A DNA stretch of 64,000 nt from Phlegmacium glaucopus (GCA_015039465.1 MU130566.1:31195-95194), one strand, 5' to 3'; shown: positions 22,425 through 34,359, counted from the first letter of the stretch. Notes: generated from the letters alone by a model not told the origin. Made by a program: numbers and translations.

Positions 22425-24792
22425 ATGAGGACTCGCAACAGAACTGCATCCGAAGCGCCTCCAAATTCCGTCATTGACAAGCCCCAACCCAACTATCGTA
22501 AGATGGCTGGTATTGGGCCAACCCCTTGCACATCAAAGCAAGTTCTTGCGGACAACAGGACCATTGCCATGTCCAAGGCAGCAGTAAGGGCACAGAAAGA
22601 GGAAGCACTCTCAAAACTTGCCGAGATATAAGATGCAATGGAAGAGGTGCAATTTGTAAAAAAATCACAGGCGTCTCATCCTCCTGTAAAGAACTTGCAA
22701 AAAGCACCCTGACCAGTGGTGAAGGTTGATGGAAAGGGGAGGAGCCCGATTTCAGATGACGGAGCTGATGAACTTTCAGTTAAGTGTCTGCAAGGCTAAC
22801 AAATTGATGATTTCGCTGACTTACACAATACATAGGATATAAATGATGATGACATGGTATTGAGGAAGCCAGCCACACCTTTTGCTTCTGAGTTTGGAGA
22901 TGAGAACAATGCCAAGCCATTGATGATGATGCAACATTGAGCATGGCCGTGACACCTTTAACTTCCGAGTTTGGAGATGAGGACAATGGTGGAGCAATTG
23001 ATGATGACTTCTACATGTTTACACAGCTGATTCCGAGTCAGAGAGAGTGATGGTTGTAGATGATGTTGCAGCAGGAGGAGACACGAGCAATTCTGAGGAA
23101 GAAGAGATAGTTGTATCTGAGGTAAAAAAAGAAAAAATCAGTTCTAGGGAAGCCATAGAAGCGAAATGTCTCATACCTCCGCCGTCAAATACAAATCCCT
23201 TCAATCCCACCCAGGACGTGAGAGCAGTTGCATCATCTGATGCTGCATTAAAACACAAATGGTTATTATCTGAGTCCAGGCCAGGTGCAAAGGATGCTAC
23301 ATACACATAAGTCCTTATCAAAATCCTCACTTTGTTTTACTCTGAGTCTCTGATGAAATTAAAAATGTTTAGCAAGGTTGGGTTGGGCACAGGAAAAAAG
23401 GCAAAGACCGGTTGTATTATGGCCTCGTCCCAGAGTGTTAGAGTTGGAGTTCGATCTGGAGGCAAAAATACAGCAAGGCCAGAAAATAGTGTTGCAGTGA
23501 AGGGGGTGTCCATGCCACCAGCTGAGATAGAGGCAAGTTACGGTGGGTGGGGTGATGAAGAGATCGATGAGGTCATTAAGGGGGACAAATTGTAAAAGGG
23601 AAAGGCTGCTTTAGGGAAGGTCAGGATTGTTATTGATTTCCTCGGGCCTTACACTTACCATGTCTCCTCTATTGTAGTCAATTGCAAGGGTTGTGCGAAC
23701 CATTGCTGAAACCAAGGGTTCAAAGGATGCAAAGGGCTCTGGTTTCTGTGCGACAACTATCCATACCCGTTTCAACCAAGACAACTTACCACCAGCCATC
23801 AAAATACTCTGGAAGTCCATCTTCATCCCAACATTTTGTGCACATCTTGGGTCCTTACGCGGTGCGAACCCCTTCACTCCTACCAACCCTGTGGATCTGG
23901 TTCAGCATGTAGTAAAGCAGGTGTACCCAAAACACTACTTAGACCTCAAAAAGTCACAGAGCTTGGTGCCCAAAGGCGCCGTTTATGATTTGGTAAATCT
24001 CATTCTTCAATCTATCTCCACTTAATGTTATCTATTTAATAGGCAATAGCCGCTACACACACATGGTGCACTGGGATCAAGACTGCTGCAAACAAAGCCC
24101 TTGAAGCAGAATTCTTAGATGAAGACCGTTATCCAGACAAGCAAGCAATCATTGACTACGTCGCTATGGTGGCCAATCCCAATAATCCTATCTTCCATTG
24201 GCGTGTTTACACCGATAGCGTGAGTTTTATTTGCGGTCTCCTCTGGCTTGAATGTTGATATTTGTTTAGGTTAAATCTGGTACCTACAAGGATCCAGTCC
24301 TCATTGCCACATTTGCTGTTGGACACCTCAAATTTGTCCTTGGTGCTTGCACGAGTGAGGAGGATGACTACCCTTTTGTAAGAATGGCGTTATCCCTTGC
24401 AGCAGTAAGTAACTGTGCCTCGCTTACAGTGTTTTTATTCACCTTTGTTTTCAGACTGCTAGCTTGAATGTGAGTACTCACTCTGGAAGACTGGAGCGTG
24501 GGATCGAGCCCGAGCTGCCACTCTAGACTTTTTGGATCACACATTCGGTTCGCAAGCGTCGTCATACCTTCAAGCAATGATCAGCCTCAAGACTAAGAAG
24601 TGGATAACAATCCTTGCAGCTGCGGAAGCGTACCTTAACCATGGCAGCACAAGTGGTTTAGTGGCAGCATATAGTGGCATTTCATCAGAAGGCGAGATGT
24701 TTGATCCACGTGCGAAGGTGGATGAATCTGAGGATGAGAATGACTGTATGTTACTTTCCTCACCGACATACTGTTTCCTTCACATAAGTTGA
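22425..24792 (+). pseudogene. Plavaka-associated second gene, degenerate
   Basis: Plus-strand reading begins MRTRNRTASEAPPNSV and runs through TAA and TGA stops (~22629, ~22711), an acidic section (DTSNSEEEEIVVSEVKKEK, ~23090), then a conserved-looking domain over introns: CATTIHTRFNQDNLPPAI, PTFCAHLGSLRGANPF, DLVQHVVKQVYPKHYLDL, TWCTGIKTAANKALEAEFL, RYPDKQAIIDYVAMVANPNN, VGHLKFVLGACTSEEDDYPF, SLWKTGAWDRARAATLDF, and a tail FDPRAKVDESEDEND. I do not know its biochemical role. The alternating hydrophobic/acidic pattern recalls basidiomycete DUF6532-like proteins, but the match is weak. Its place inside the transposon, divergent from the transposase, suggests an accessory protein of the element. 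Confidence 0.5.
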
Positions 24793-25018
24793 CCTCATAT
24801 TAAAGGATGCAAGATTTTGAACCTTCCTGAAGTGATGGGGCCCATATTCATCATATTACACTAGATATTTTTGTACAGACATGGCACAAGCATGTGTTGT
24901 TTTTTTAACCTAGTTTTAATATATTCTGGATGGGACAAAAGGCATTGGATAGTATCTTAAGACTACATCAGATGACATTGAATACGTGGCAGCTTGGAGA
25001 CTTTATGGCTTACCAACA

Positions 25019-25410
25019 TAAGGACATACTGACATAAGGACATACCGACATACAGATGTACTGACATAAAGACATACAGACGTACCAACGTACCAACATA
25101 GGGACATTCATGGCTTTGGATGACATTAGCCACCTTCATCTGAAGTCATCATGACTTTCTTATGACAGAATAGTTGAAATTGACTTCAGCACGTAAGTTC
25201 CTTTTGTAGAAAACTAAACCGCTTATACTCAAGGGGTTAGATATGCTTTAATAAAGCTAGATATATGTGATGGATAATCACAAGACTCAGTCACGATACA
25301 ACGGACTATATTTAGATTGTTACTGTACCTAGATATATGTGATGGATAATCACAAGACTATGTAACGGTAAGTAGTAATTGCTTACTTCAGTCACAATAC
25401 AACGGACTGA
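25019..25410. repeat. Plavaka subterminal repeats
   Basis: 25019-25105 is a run of GACATAC/GACGTACC-type short units. 25258-25310 and 25329-25405 are direct copies containing CTAGATATATGTGATGGATA and ATACAACGGACT. Such subterminal repeats are usual transposase-binding sites in CACTA-like elements; binding here is inference. Confidence 0.55.
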
Positions 25411-25645
25411 GGTTAAGCATCTATCGTATCTAAGTTTATATACATATGCTATAACAATGGAGGTGGCCCTCGACCAATGCCACAGGTACTCACTTGGTCT
25501 ACCATACTTGCTTGGTCTTCGGTGGCCTGGTGGCTTCTTTGCTTGAGTTCCCAACACCTTTGGGCTCCATAGCTGCCTTATGGTACATGGTGAAGACACA
25601 GAAGACGCTTAATGTCATCTCATGTAATCTATACATTTCCTGATG

Positions 25646-25846
25646 TGACAAAGAAATAGTTGTGAAGGCGAAGATGGTAATGGGTTTAGAGTAACATTGG
25701 AAGAGTCGGAATGATACAGAGAAGTCTTGGAGTTGGATGTAGGAGGAGTAGACGCGGAGACAAGGGAAAGTACTGGAACAGAGTATGGACTACCAGAAAC
25801 AACTCCGATGGAGCTGGACCAGAGTAATGTATAACAGAATGTAACA
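25646..25846 (-). mobile_element. Solo LTR copy 3, 5' part
   Basis: Continuation of the inverted LTR interrupted at 18703. It restarts at TGACAAAGAAATAG and ends GAATGTAACA at 25846, followed by the target duplication GTAAC (25847-25851). Joined, the two parts make a ~578-bp LTR. Confidence 0.93.
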
Positions 25847-25877
25847 GTAACTACCTGAATTTGACCTGATATGTATG

Positions 25878-26088
25878 CCACCACAGTTTGGCATTTTGAT
25901 TAATAAAAACCTTGTAATTGCCTCAAATGATTGATCAAAAATGGCCACTAATTCCTTGTGTTATATAATTTATACATCATACAACAATACTTGCTATGCT
26001 TGATTAATAAATGCTGGTTCTATAAATTTTGATTTGTTCTATAAAACTTAATTATTTGTACTTCAGATCATTTCTGAGATTATTTTTA
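25878..26088 (+). repeat. Dispersed AT-rich repeat, copy 1
   Basis: Contains CACAGTTTGGCATTTTGATT and CAAATGATTGATCAAAAATG. A second copy with the same text lies at 40329-40520, and 27076-27141 carries ~65 bp of it inverted. LTR copy 4 is inserted next to it. Confidence 0.8.
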
Positions 26089-26093
26089 TGGCC

Positions 26094-26669
26094 TGTTACA
26101 TTCCGTCTTACGTTACTCCGGTCCAGCTCCGTCGGAGCTGTTTCCAGTAGTCCGTACTCCGAACAGTGCCTTCCCTTATTCCCCGAACCACTCTTCCTAT
26201 GTTCAACTCCGAGACTTCTCCATGTCATTCCGGTTCCTCCGTCTATACTCCAAACCCGTTATCACTTCTTCGCCACTACCACTATTCTTTGTCATCATCC
26301 TTCCCACCATCAGTCAGCACACCCGCCATGGATTATTCACCCAAGAATGCAGGACCTTCTCGGGAGCAGAACGCAGCACTTATATTTATCTTTTATATTT
26401 CGGTTGCTATTCCTTTATTTATTTAAGTACTCGAAACTTGTATGTTTTCCCTCAGTTCGAATATCAACTTAGTTTCCTCCTCTTGTTCTTCCTCTAAGTC
26501 ACTGAGGTCTTCCGACTTGTTACTTTTTCTTCCGTTCCGAAATCAGGACACCTTAGGAGCTGGGCGGCACAGCACACACGCTGAGGCCAACGTCCTTTCC
26601 GGGTTACTGTTCCGGTTCCGTTCCGGAGTAACTCCGACGTGACTTCTCCTTTTTGTCATAAACTTAACA
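26094..26669 (+). mobile_element. Solo LTR, family copy 4
   Basis: A 576-bp copy, TGTTACATTCC to AACTTAACA, flanked by TGGCC on both sides (26089-26093 and 26670-26674), a perfect 5-bp target duplication. Confidence 0.93.
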
Positions 26670-26900
26670 TGGCCTCTCTGTGTGATAAGGGTTAGGTTAG
26701 GGTTCAGTTGGGGCAATAGTTATGGCTCCTTTGTATTTTAGTTCATTTTGGAGGTCATTTTATGGCCTCTCTGTGTGATAAGGGTTAGGTTAAGCTTCAG
26801 TTAGGGTTCATTTAGGGTCTGTGTTAGGGTCTATGTTAGGATTTAGTTTAGAAGGTTAGGGAGGTATCATATAATTTGTTGAAGTACTTTTAAGGTTTAG
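26670..26900. repeat. Degenerate TTAGGG-like repeats
   Basis: Variants of GGGTTAGG and TTAGGGTC recur over ~230 bp, with a duplicated GGCCTCTCTGTGTGATAAGG block at 26671 and 26764. TTAGGG is the usual fungal telomere repeat, but here it is interrupted and internal. The next ~180 bp (26905-27085) contains three GGATGATGTATAAA / GGGTGAAGTACAAA units. Confidence 0.55.
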
Positions 26901-27075
26901 GGTTTAGGGAAGGGAAGGATGATGTATCATGTATAAAAAGAGGGTGAAGTACAAATTGGCAAGGGGAGGATGATGTATAAAAGAGAGGGTGAAGTACAAA
27001 TGTGGGGATGATGTATAAAGAAAGGGTGAAGTACAAAGGTGGGGGAGGGAAGGATGATGTACAAAGATGACATTA

Positions 27076-27141
27076 ATATAACATAAGGGATTAGTGGCCA
27101 TTTTTGATCAATCATTTAGGGCTATTACAAGGTACTTATTA
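27076..27141 (-). repeat. Dispersed AT-rich repeat, inverted arm
   Basis: Reverse complement of part of 25878-26088 (GGCCATTTTTGATCAATCAT). Together with copy 1 it would bound a ~1.2-kb unit into which LTR copy 4 inserted. 27142-27673 lies upstream of the next gene; I see no secure gene in it. Confidence 0.6.
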
Positions 27142-27673
27142 ATGGATATGACACCCATGCCTGTGTATGCCAGCTTTAAAAACCGGCCGGGAAACTGTGG
27201 TTTGAGCTGGTTCGCCGCCTGTCGGAGTTACCGGAGGGTGATGCCATCACTGATTGATGATCGGAGGCTTCATTCGGCGCGTTGATGCGAAAGATGCGAA
27301 ATGACTCCGATAGAGGAGTGGGCGGGTATTTTGTAATATTTAAGACAGGCATGGTGGTTATAAATGAAGGACGGGAATGATCGAGGAAGGTACAATGCTT
27401 GTTTATCATTCTTAGTTCACCCTGGATGTCCGATGGGTAACCTGGGTTAAACAATGAGCTATGTCTAGCTTGTTGAATCTGGAGAGATAACATTTGGTGT
27501 AGAATTGATTAAGTGCTGTAGAGATTTTTATTACAAATCACAGAACCGTAGAGTAAGTACACCCACCATATTGTAGATGTAGATTGCTTGTGGTAATCAC
27601 GTCGTGACCGTGGAAACTTAGAGTGCCGAGTAGGTCCGGTCGTACATCATCCCCGTATCCAACCAAAGCGAGG

Positions 27674-30600
27674 ATGGTTTATGAGCAAGGGAAACACCTT
27701 CCTATTGCTTGTCGTTATGGTACAGTTATCCAGTCGAGTTCTCATCAAACAAGAAACCAACCCATTCCCCCACAGTCCCATACGATCAATGGTTCATAAC
27801 CCATATTGATCCAACATGGAAGATCAAACATCTCAAACAACGTATCATCTCCAAATGTTTGAATCTACCTGTCGATCCACGGCTTATACAAAGAGATGCG
27901 ACTCCGAACGCGAGACCGCCTTCTCCTATAACGTTTGCGCCGGATACGAGTATAAGACCTGATAGTCCGATTGAGTTTGCTGTTGGTGGAGATGATCAGG
28001 AGAGTATAGGTGGAGCAGGTATTGGTGATGAAGGATATGATGAAGATGATGAAAGGGAACAAGACCTTTTTATTCGTCGTGGTCTCTATGGCGGTAAAAT
28101 TGGCCCTTCTAATGTCAAGGTCAGATCCAAGTCCTCCGTGGCTACAGCCTCTCCTCCCTTCCGTGTTCGTCTGCAGCAACAACAACGGCAGAAACAAAAA
28201 CAGGATCAAGAGCAGCAGATTACGACTCACACTTATACTATGCTCCGCTTCTCGACTGGTCAGATCCTTGAAGAAGATTTTGAGATATCGTGGTACGATA
28301 TTCAACCACATGAACTTGTCGAGTTACATTCTTCTTTCTCACCGCCTACTTTCGCTTCCTCTCTCCTCTCGCCTATGTCAATACCCACGCCCTTGGCCAG
28401 CGTCGGTGGTGTCGTTACTTTACCACAGGCGAACTCGACTCAAAAGAAGAAGAAACCATCATCGACAAAGACTACGGACCAGGGAGACCCTGTTATACCA
28501 TCTATCACAGCTTTACCACGACACCTATCAAACTTATACATCCAACCTTATTGGCAGGGTTGGGTACGCACTTTGAGGATCCTCTGGCGAATGCAGACTG
28601 CGAGTGATGAGGATCCTCATACATCGGGTGAGGATGACGATCATTTTTTGAAAGGCGGCAAGGAAGAAAGGGGGGAAGGAGGGGATTGGAGACATAGAGA
28701 AAAGGCAGAGTGGAAGGATAAATGGGTCGTTATTCACGATGGTGTTGTTAATATTTGCAGAAGCCCGAATGTTCGTAATCCATTCTTTCTTTCTTTATTC
28801 AACGTCAAGCCAACTTCCCTTTTTTTCTAGGATCCAAATCCAACCCGTCTCCCTCTCTCGTCCCTTATGGCTCTCCGCGGTCCAGAATACCTTGCCGACT
28901 CCCTATACACAAAAAATGGTACTAGCAAATCTCTTGTGCGAAGTAAACCTCGCACCCCCGAACTTTCAACGTTGACAGCGAAGGCAGGAACTATGCGCAC
29001 ACGTAGTCTTGGCCCTTCGATATCAGAAGCCCTCCCCAATCAGATTAGAAATACAGCGGAAATTATCCCCGACAGAGAGCCTAAGCGGAATGCGCGTAGT
29101 CTCCACAAACCTCGGAAAGATGGGAAACAACAATTATTTTCAGCTACATCTTCTCCTTCTCTGCGTAGTCAAGATCGCCAACCACGCCTGACTTCCACCC
29201 CCACCCCCACTCCCATGCTCACAACCACTCCATCCAATTCTAAACCTAAATCACCTTTACCTCTCACAGCCGAAAACAGCGAACGTGAAAGAGAAAAGTT
29301 GCTAGAAAGAAAAAAGGCCAGGGAAAGGGCTGAAAGGGAGATTGAAACTTTAAAAAAATGGGATGATCGGGGGTTTTCATTCACTCTGGGTGGGAAGGAT
29401 AAATCGAAAGACAAGGAGAAGTCGAAAGGCAAGGATAAGGACAGGGGCAAGGACAAAGAGGGGGACAGGGAAAGGGGACTTAGAGAACGGGAACTACGTC
29501 GGATTCTACCGGTATCGCACCACAGCACATCACAGCAGCAACAGCACAGGGATGAAAAGGAACGTCGTACCAAGTATTCAGAACATGGTGATAAAGATAA
29601 ATCGCGGCCAAAGTCGTTCAGAGACAAGGAGAGGAATAAGACGTTCATCCCTACTTCGAGGGAAGAAGCTGAGCAAGCGGGGATGAGAGTTGTTTGCGTT
29701 AAATTCCGCGTTGAGCCTCCTGCTGCACGGGAGTGGGATAAAGTGGTTGGAGATATCAAGCAGGATGGCGGTTTCCCAAAGGCGAGGAGGTATACGAGTA
29801 CGGGACCTAGTTTGGCTTTGGTAGCTGCTTCAGCGCCCGGAATAGCGAATGTAAAGGGGAAGACTCCGCATGAAGTTATCCATTCAGGCGTGTATGTTGG
29901 TGAATCCCCTTTCGAGGATTTTGAACATATTCACGGTCAACGCCAACCACAACCGCAACCGCAGGAGATCGTAATAGGTTCTGACCGAACCGCTTCAAAA
30001 CTCGAGAAAGACACCGAATTCGGAGACGAACCTGTTAGTATTGCTGAACCTTCGGATATGGTGGTCCCATCGTCTCCTCTGACCACTCGGCCTACTTTAA
30101 GCCTGACTCCGGTTCTTTCTGCTGCCATTGTCGCTACCATTTCTCCCGAATCTCAATTTCAATCTGAACCCCAAACCCCCTACCAAGACAGCCCAAATTC
30201 AGATTCCTCATCCTCCATATCAATCTCTTCCCCTGTCTTCGCACATAGCACAAACGAAAGCGATTTAGACGATGAAAATTTTTGGTCTGGTGGTGGTACT
30301 GCTAGTGGTATGAGCGGTGTGAGCGGTACCAATAGGCCTAGGAAAGGATATCGGTATGGCGGGTATCATGTTCAATTACAGATGGCGAAAAATAAGGGTG
30401 CGGGCGAGGACGAACGTCTAGTGGGTGGTGATTATCCTAATGTTGGGAAGGCAGAAACGGAGATGGGAGTAGAAACTAAGTTTGAAGATGGTAGCCGGCC
30501 TCAGCAAGCCAGACGAGAGGAAATGGCGCAAGAGGAGAGAAATGAAGACGAAAAATATGAGGGATGGATCGCCTTAGATATGATCAATGATAATGGTTCG

Positions 30601-32912
30601 TTCAATTTCTCCAATAATAGGAGTCTATATATTCACGAATTTGTTCAGCTTTCAACAGTATATTGAGAATCTTGCACCGTCACTCCCCGCTACCTCTTTC
30701 CTCATCCTTCACATCTTCTCAGACAATTATTCGTTCGCCTTTTTCATCTCCACCCGACATCCATAATAAACCGAAATCGAACGCGACCGACGACCTTCAT
30801 CACGGATCCAAGGCCCAAGCCGCCCCTTCAGATACCGACGATGATGGTGGGTACGCTGCTGCCGCTCAAAGCCAAACAACCATCAAAAAAGCAATTCACC
30901 CCCCAATCCTCGAATCACTAGCCGCACGAACGGCCGCAAGACACCCCACTCAGTTTCTCTACTTGGCATTACCTTACCCAGAGTGGCGTTTGGAACTCGT
31001 GAATCGAGCACGAAGAGCTGGTATGAGAGAGATTGGAAGACCCTTAGATCTGGCTTTGCATGGTTGGGGCAGAGAATTTGAGGAGATGGCTGCTGTTACT
31101 CGAGAACGTAAATTGGAAAGGGAAAAAGAAAGGGAAAGGGAAAAAGAAATAGAAAGGGAAAAGGCGAAAAAGAGGAGGAGCGCACAATCACATGTATCTA
31201 CGATCAAAGAAAGGGGGCGCAGGGCTAGCAGAGTTACAGGTGGCAGTGATGACGCTGACGATGATAGAGACGAGGAAGGAGCCATGGATACAACGCAGTT
31301 GGATAGCGACAGCCAAGAAGAAAGTGATGTAGAATGGCTTGCTTGGATTACGGATCTTCCTCGTCAATTCCTAGTTCAACAGTCATCTCAATTGGCTGTC
31401 CAACCTTCTCCGCAGATTTCTGGCTCTGTCTTCACCAACCCATTTTCATCTTCATCTTTGGTTGATGATGATGGACCCGTTCGACAACCTCGAACACAAG
31501 AGGAGGAACGATTGCTCCACGCTGATAAAATAAGGAAACTTGAGCCTAGTGCCATATCCACCGTCATCCCACCGCCTCCTCCCACAACCAATCCGTTCTC
31601 TGACTTACCAAAGCGACTTCTAACACCCCCACCATCTTCATTTAATCATCAACACGGCCCATCGGGCCATGATTCAGCTTCGTTACCTGCGATTTTACCT
31701 GTGGATGATCTTCCCATTAATAAGCGTGGTCATTCCAGGTCTCAATCCCGAAGTCTCCAACATTTAGGATCGTATCGCTATGTAGGATCTGTTCCTGAAG
31801 AAGGCAGGGATGGTTATAATCCCACGGCGTCGTCTTCAAGGCAGGTGCTACATCATTCTGCATCTGTCGACCAACACCTTTCTTCGTGGAAGATTGAAGT
31901 GGATAGCCATCGTCGAAACGATTCCATAGCGTCGACAGAATCTAATGCATACGCTTTAGGTAAACCTATATTGACGAACGAGCAAATCATGCAGATTGAA
32001 TCTGAAGTAATTGCTTCTGCTTCTGCTCCGACTTCCTCTTTACCTTCGCATTGGACATTTCCTCCCATCCCTATGCCGTCGCCACCGCCACATCCTCCAC
32101 CAGGATCCTCACACGTACCATCCCATACGTCATCCGCGTCAACGTCAACGTCAACGACCCGTCCTCCTGTTCTCCATTCCTCAGCTCCTGGCGGTACGGG
32201 CGGTGATGTAGAAGTCAAATCATCACCACTGAGTTCTGCTGCCAACCGATTTATGTCCTCTGATCTTGCTCGATGGTCCAGTTCGGTTGGTATCTCATTA
32301 TCAACGCCATCATCGCCGTCTGTGTCTGCAGCTGTCTCCCCGAATTCGATATCTCCACCTCGTTCATCCGTTTTTGGATCGTTGGGTCGGTCGCCTAGTT
32401 TGTTGGGTAAAGTGGGTATCGGACAGGAGAGGGAGAAGAAGGGATTTTCGTTGAAGAAGAGGATGAGTCGGGATCTTGGTAAAGAAAAGGAGAAAGACAG
32501 GGATGCTGGCGAAAGCGCTATGTCACCTGCTGGCCCGAGTTCGAACCAACGACCTAAATTAAATTTATCAGGTTTATCTTCTACCTCAACACCCCATCGA
32601 AACCATCCGTCTATATTGTATGAAATTCCCTCTCCAACACTTAATCCCAATCCCAACAGTGGTCACCACCTACACTCACCCAGCGCTATATCATCAGCCA
32701 GAGCTCTCCTCCGACGAGTCCGATCCGGATCCAGCTTAAGAGGCGAAGAGAGTGTCAATGCTTCTTTCACTCCCTCTACTGCTTCACCTGCGGGATTAGG
32801 AGTTACATCACCAGAAACGGAGAGTAAGGAGGTTCAGAGGAAGAAGAAAGGGCCTATTGATAGGATTGTTAGAGGATTTGATTCTTCGCTGGCGTTTGCT
32901 GAAGGGCGGTAG
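27674..32912 (+). CDS. Large protein with split PH domain
   Basis: Predicted CDS join(27674..27719,27776..28770,28831..30595,30649..32912), 1689 residues, all junctions GT-AG and in phase. I chose the ATG at 27674 because splicing at 27719/27776 joins MVYEQGKHLPIACRY to PYDQWFITHIDP. Residues ~14-60 and ~160-200 (PTWKIKHLKQRI, then FEISWYDIQPHELVELH) look like a ubiquitin/RA-like fold. Residues ~273-370 (YWQGWVRTLRILW, WVVIHDGVVNIC, LPLSSLMALRG) look like the first strands of a pleckstrin-homology domain. VVCVKFRVE (~633) and EGWIALDMINDN-AFNSILRILHRH (~925-950) look like its last strand and C-terminal helix. Between them lie long charged, low-complexity inserts (KDK/ERE-rich). The remainder is Ser/Pro-rich and probably disordered, with coiled-coil-like REKEREREKE near residue 1095. 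Probable membrane- or cortex-associated scaffold; no named orthologue is claimed. Confidence 0.75.
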
Positions 32913-33477
32913 TATTTTATGGTTCGTTGGTTTGGCTTTTTAATATCTATGAAGGGCTTGATTTCGGTTGTATTTACATTGTTTGCCTTCTTTTTCTTAT
33001 TGTCTTCTGGTTATTTATGGCTCCAGGCATACACTCCTTTTTGTTAAACGTTAACCACACCATAGCGTTGTTGCACAGTATGCTATCTCCTCCAAACAAC
33101 CTCGCTTTCCGTTTTATTTTCTGTCAAATTACAAGTACTGTAGCCACTATACGTTTATAAACGGGGAGTGCGCGACATGGCAGAAACACGGGATGTGAAG
33201 AGGTTTGAATGAGGATTGGGATCGTAAACTCTACATCACCTAATCGAACTCTACAATGAAGGAGGTGGGTGAGGGAGAAGGAGAATTTGAAAGGTTGGCT
33301 CCGATTGCAAATTATACAATCCCTCATTCAGCCCTGTATGCCCTCTTGAAAGCCAGCGGTTACTATGGGGCATAGAAACGCAGCAAGGCTGACATGAGCA
33401 AGGGCTGTGGGATGAAAAGCTTTTTTTCGTCATAGCCATAAGTGTGGTATGGGATGACGGTGAGTGAGTGAAACCAT
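32913..33477. other. Convergent intergenic region
   Basis: The 3' ends of the PH-domain gene (plus) and the TMEM242-like gene (minus) face each other across 565 bp. No coding signal or structured RNA is visible. Confidence 0.6.
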
Positions 33478-34359
33478 TTAGTCGAAGGAAGGGTCCTTTT
33501 TCCCTGAAACCGAAACACCTTCCTGCTGTCGGTCTCTCTTATTTCTCTCCACTCTAGCTTCAGCTTCTAGCTCTCTCAGCGCCGTTTGAGCCCAGATGGT
33601 GATTCCACCTTCTTCGTATGCTTTGTTGAGACGTTCTTCTGCTTCTGCCCAATTCCATTCTTCTCCCATTGCAGAAGAAACAGGTGCTTGTGCCTCATAG
33701 TATTCGTCGTCAGTTTCTGGAGGTCTGTATAGTCGTGATCGTAAACCCGGAATAGTTTGGAAGATGGATCGCATCTTTTGGCCGAACTCCTTAGCCTACC
33801 CAAAAATAAATAATCAAATTTAGAAAGATGGAAGAATGTGAGTGAACATACATCTTCAACTCCAAGTGTCGTTTTTACCGCCCACGTGAATGTAATACCG
33901 CCAACGGCAACTAAGCCCGTAGCAATAAGGAAAGCTTTGGCGGCTAATAAAGCTGTCGATTGGTTCATTTGAGATAAAGCAGATATGAGTCCACCCGTCC
34001 CAGGTGATGATGAAGCATCGAAAGGTTCTGAAGTGGTTCCCAGACCTTGTTTTGAGATCGGTAGCGAGATTGGGCTGGGAGTAGTAGAAGGACCACGTAG
34101 TGGTGTTAGCATTGTAGCAGATCTCCGAGGAGGTGGTGTTTGTGTATTTTTCGGTGAGATTCGGAGAGCAGTTGCTTGTTGTCTACGTAAAATGAAGAAA
34201 GGAATGGCGAGCGCTAGGCTGGTCCCGATGAACTGTGTAGTAGATGAGCTGAAAATGTAAGCCCTGATGGGATAGAATACATACCGCAGATATAGGGAGC
34301 CATGCTGAGATTTTGGTTTGCTGCGGTGTCGATGGTGACGGGGTTGCTGTCGTCGACAT
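33478..34359 (-). CDS. TMEM242: TMEM242-like mitochondrial membrane protein
   Basis: Predicted CDS complement(join(33478..33795,33852..34232,34285..34359)), 257 residues. A first hydrophobic helix follows the splice (FIGTSLALAIPFFIL, ~26-40). A second helix region (AKAFLIATGLVAVGGITFTW) leads into the signature TLGVEDAKEFGQKMRSIFQT, which aligns with the human TMEM242 segment where a helix is followed by LGV, an F-x-x-K/R-M-Q/R-S-I-F and P-T-I-P. In animals TMEM242 is a mitochondrial inner-membrane protein that helps assemble ATP synthase and complex I; transfer of that role is inference. The C-terminal tail (E-A-E-E-R-L-N-K-A, then a basic KRDRQQE) is longer than in animals. It is divergent from eL14 with only 124 bp between the start codons. 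Parts of its last exon are copied at 40662 and 43072. Confidence 0.75.

Larger units (their letters stand above)
18704..25645 (-). mobile_element. Plavaka-type DNA transposon
   Basis: A 6942-bp element bounded by an 11-bp perfect terminal inverted repeat, CATCAGGAAAT at 18704 and ATTTCCTGATG ending at 25645. The dinucleotide TG is duplicated at the insertion point (18702-18703 and 25646-25647); removing the element and one TG restores the LTR family sequence. Inside are a Plavaka-type transposase on the minus strand and a second, divergently placed gene on the plus strand. Plavaka elements are relatives of the CACTA/EnSpm group, which fits a short target duplication. Both genes carry stops, so the element is dead. 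Confidence 0.88.

Noticed and set aside
22600..22720. RIP-type C-to-T decay of the Plavaka genes
   Set aside because: Some stops could come from CAA or CGA codons, but without an intact copy for comparison the mutation bias cannot be judged.
29169..29759. 196-codon Leu/Ser-rich minus-strand frame
   Set aside because: Antisense shadow of the Lys/Glu-rich exon of the PH-domain protein.
31853..32656. 267-codon minus-strand frame
   Set aside because: Antisense shadow of the last exon of the PH-domain protein; no independent motif.
33478..34359. Peroxin-14-like identity for the membrane protein
   Set aside because: The segment LGVEDAKEFGQKMRSIFQT with its preceding helix matches TMEM242 much better, and no PEX14 N-terminal motif is present.
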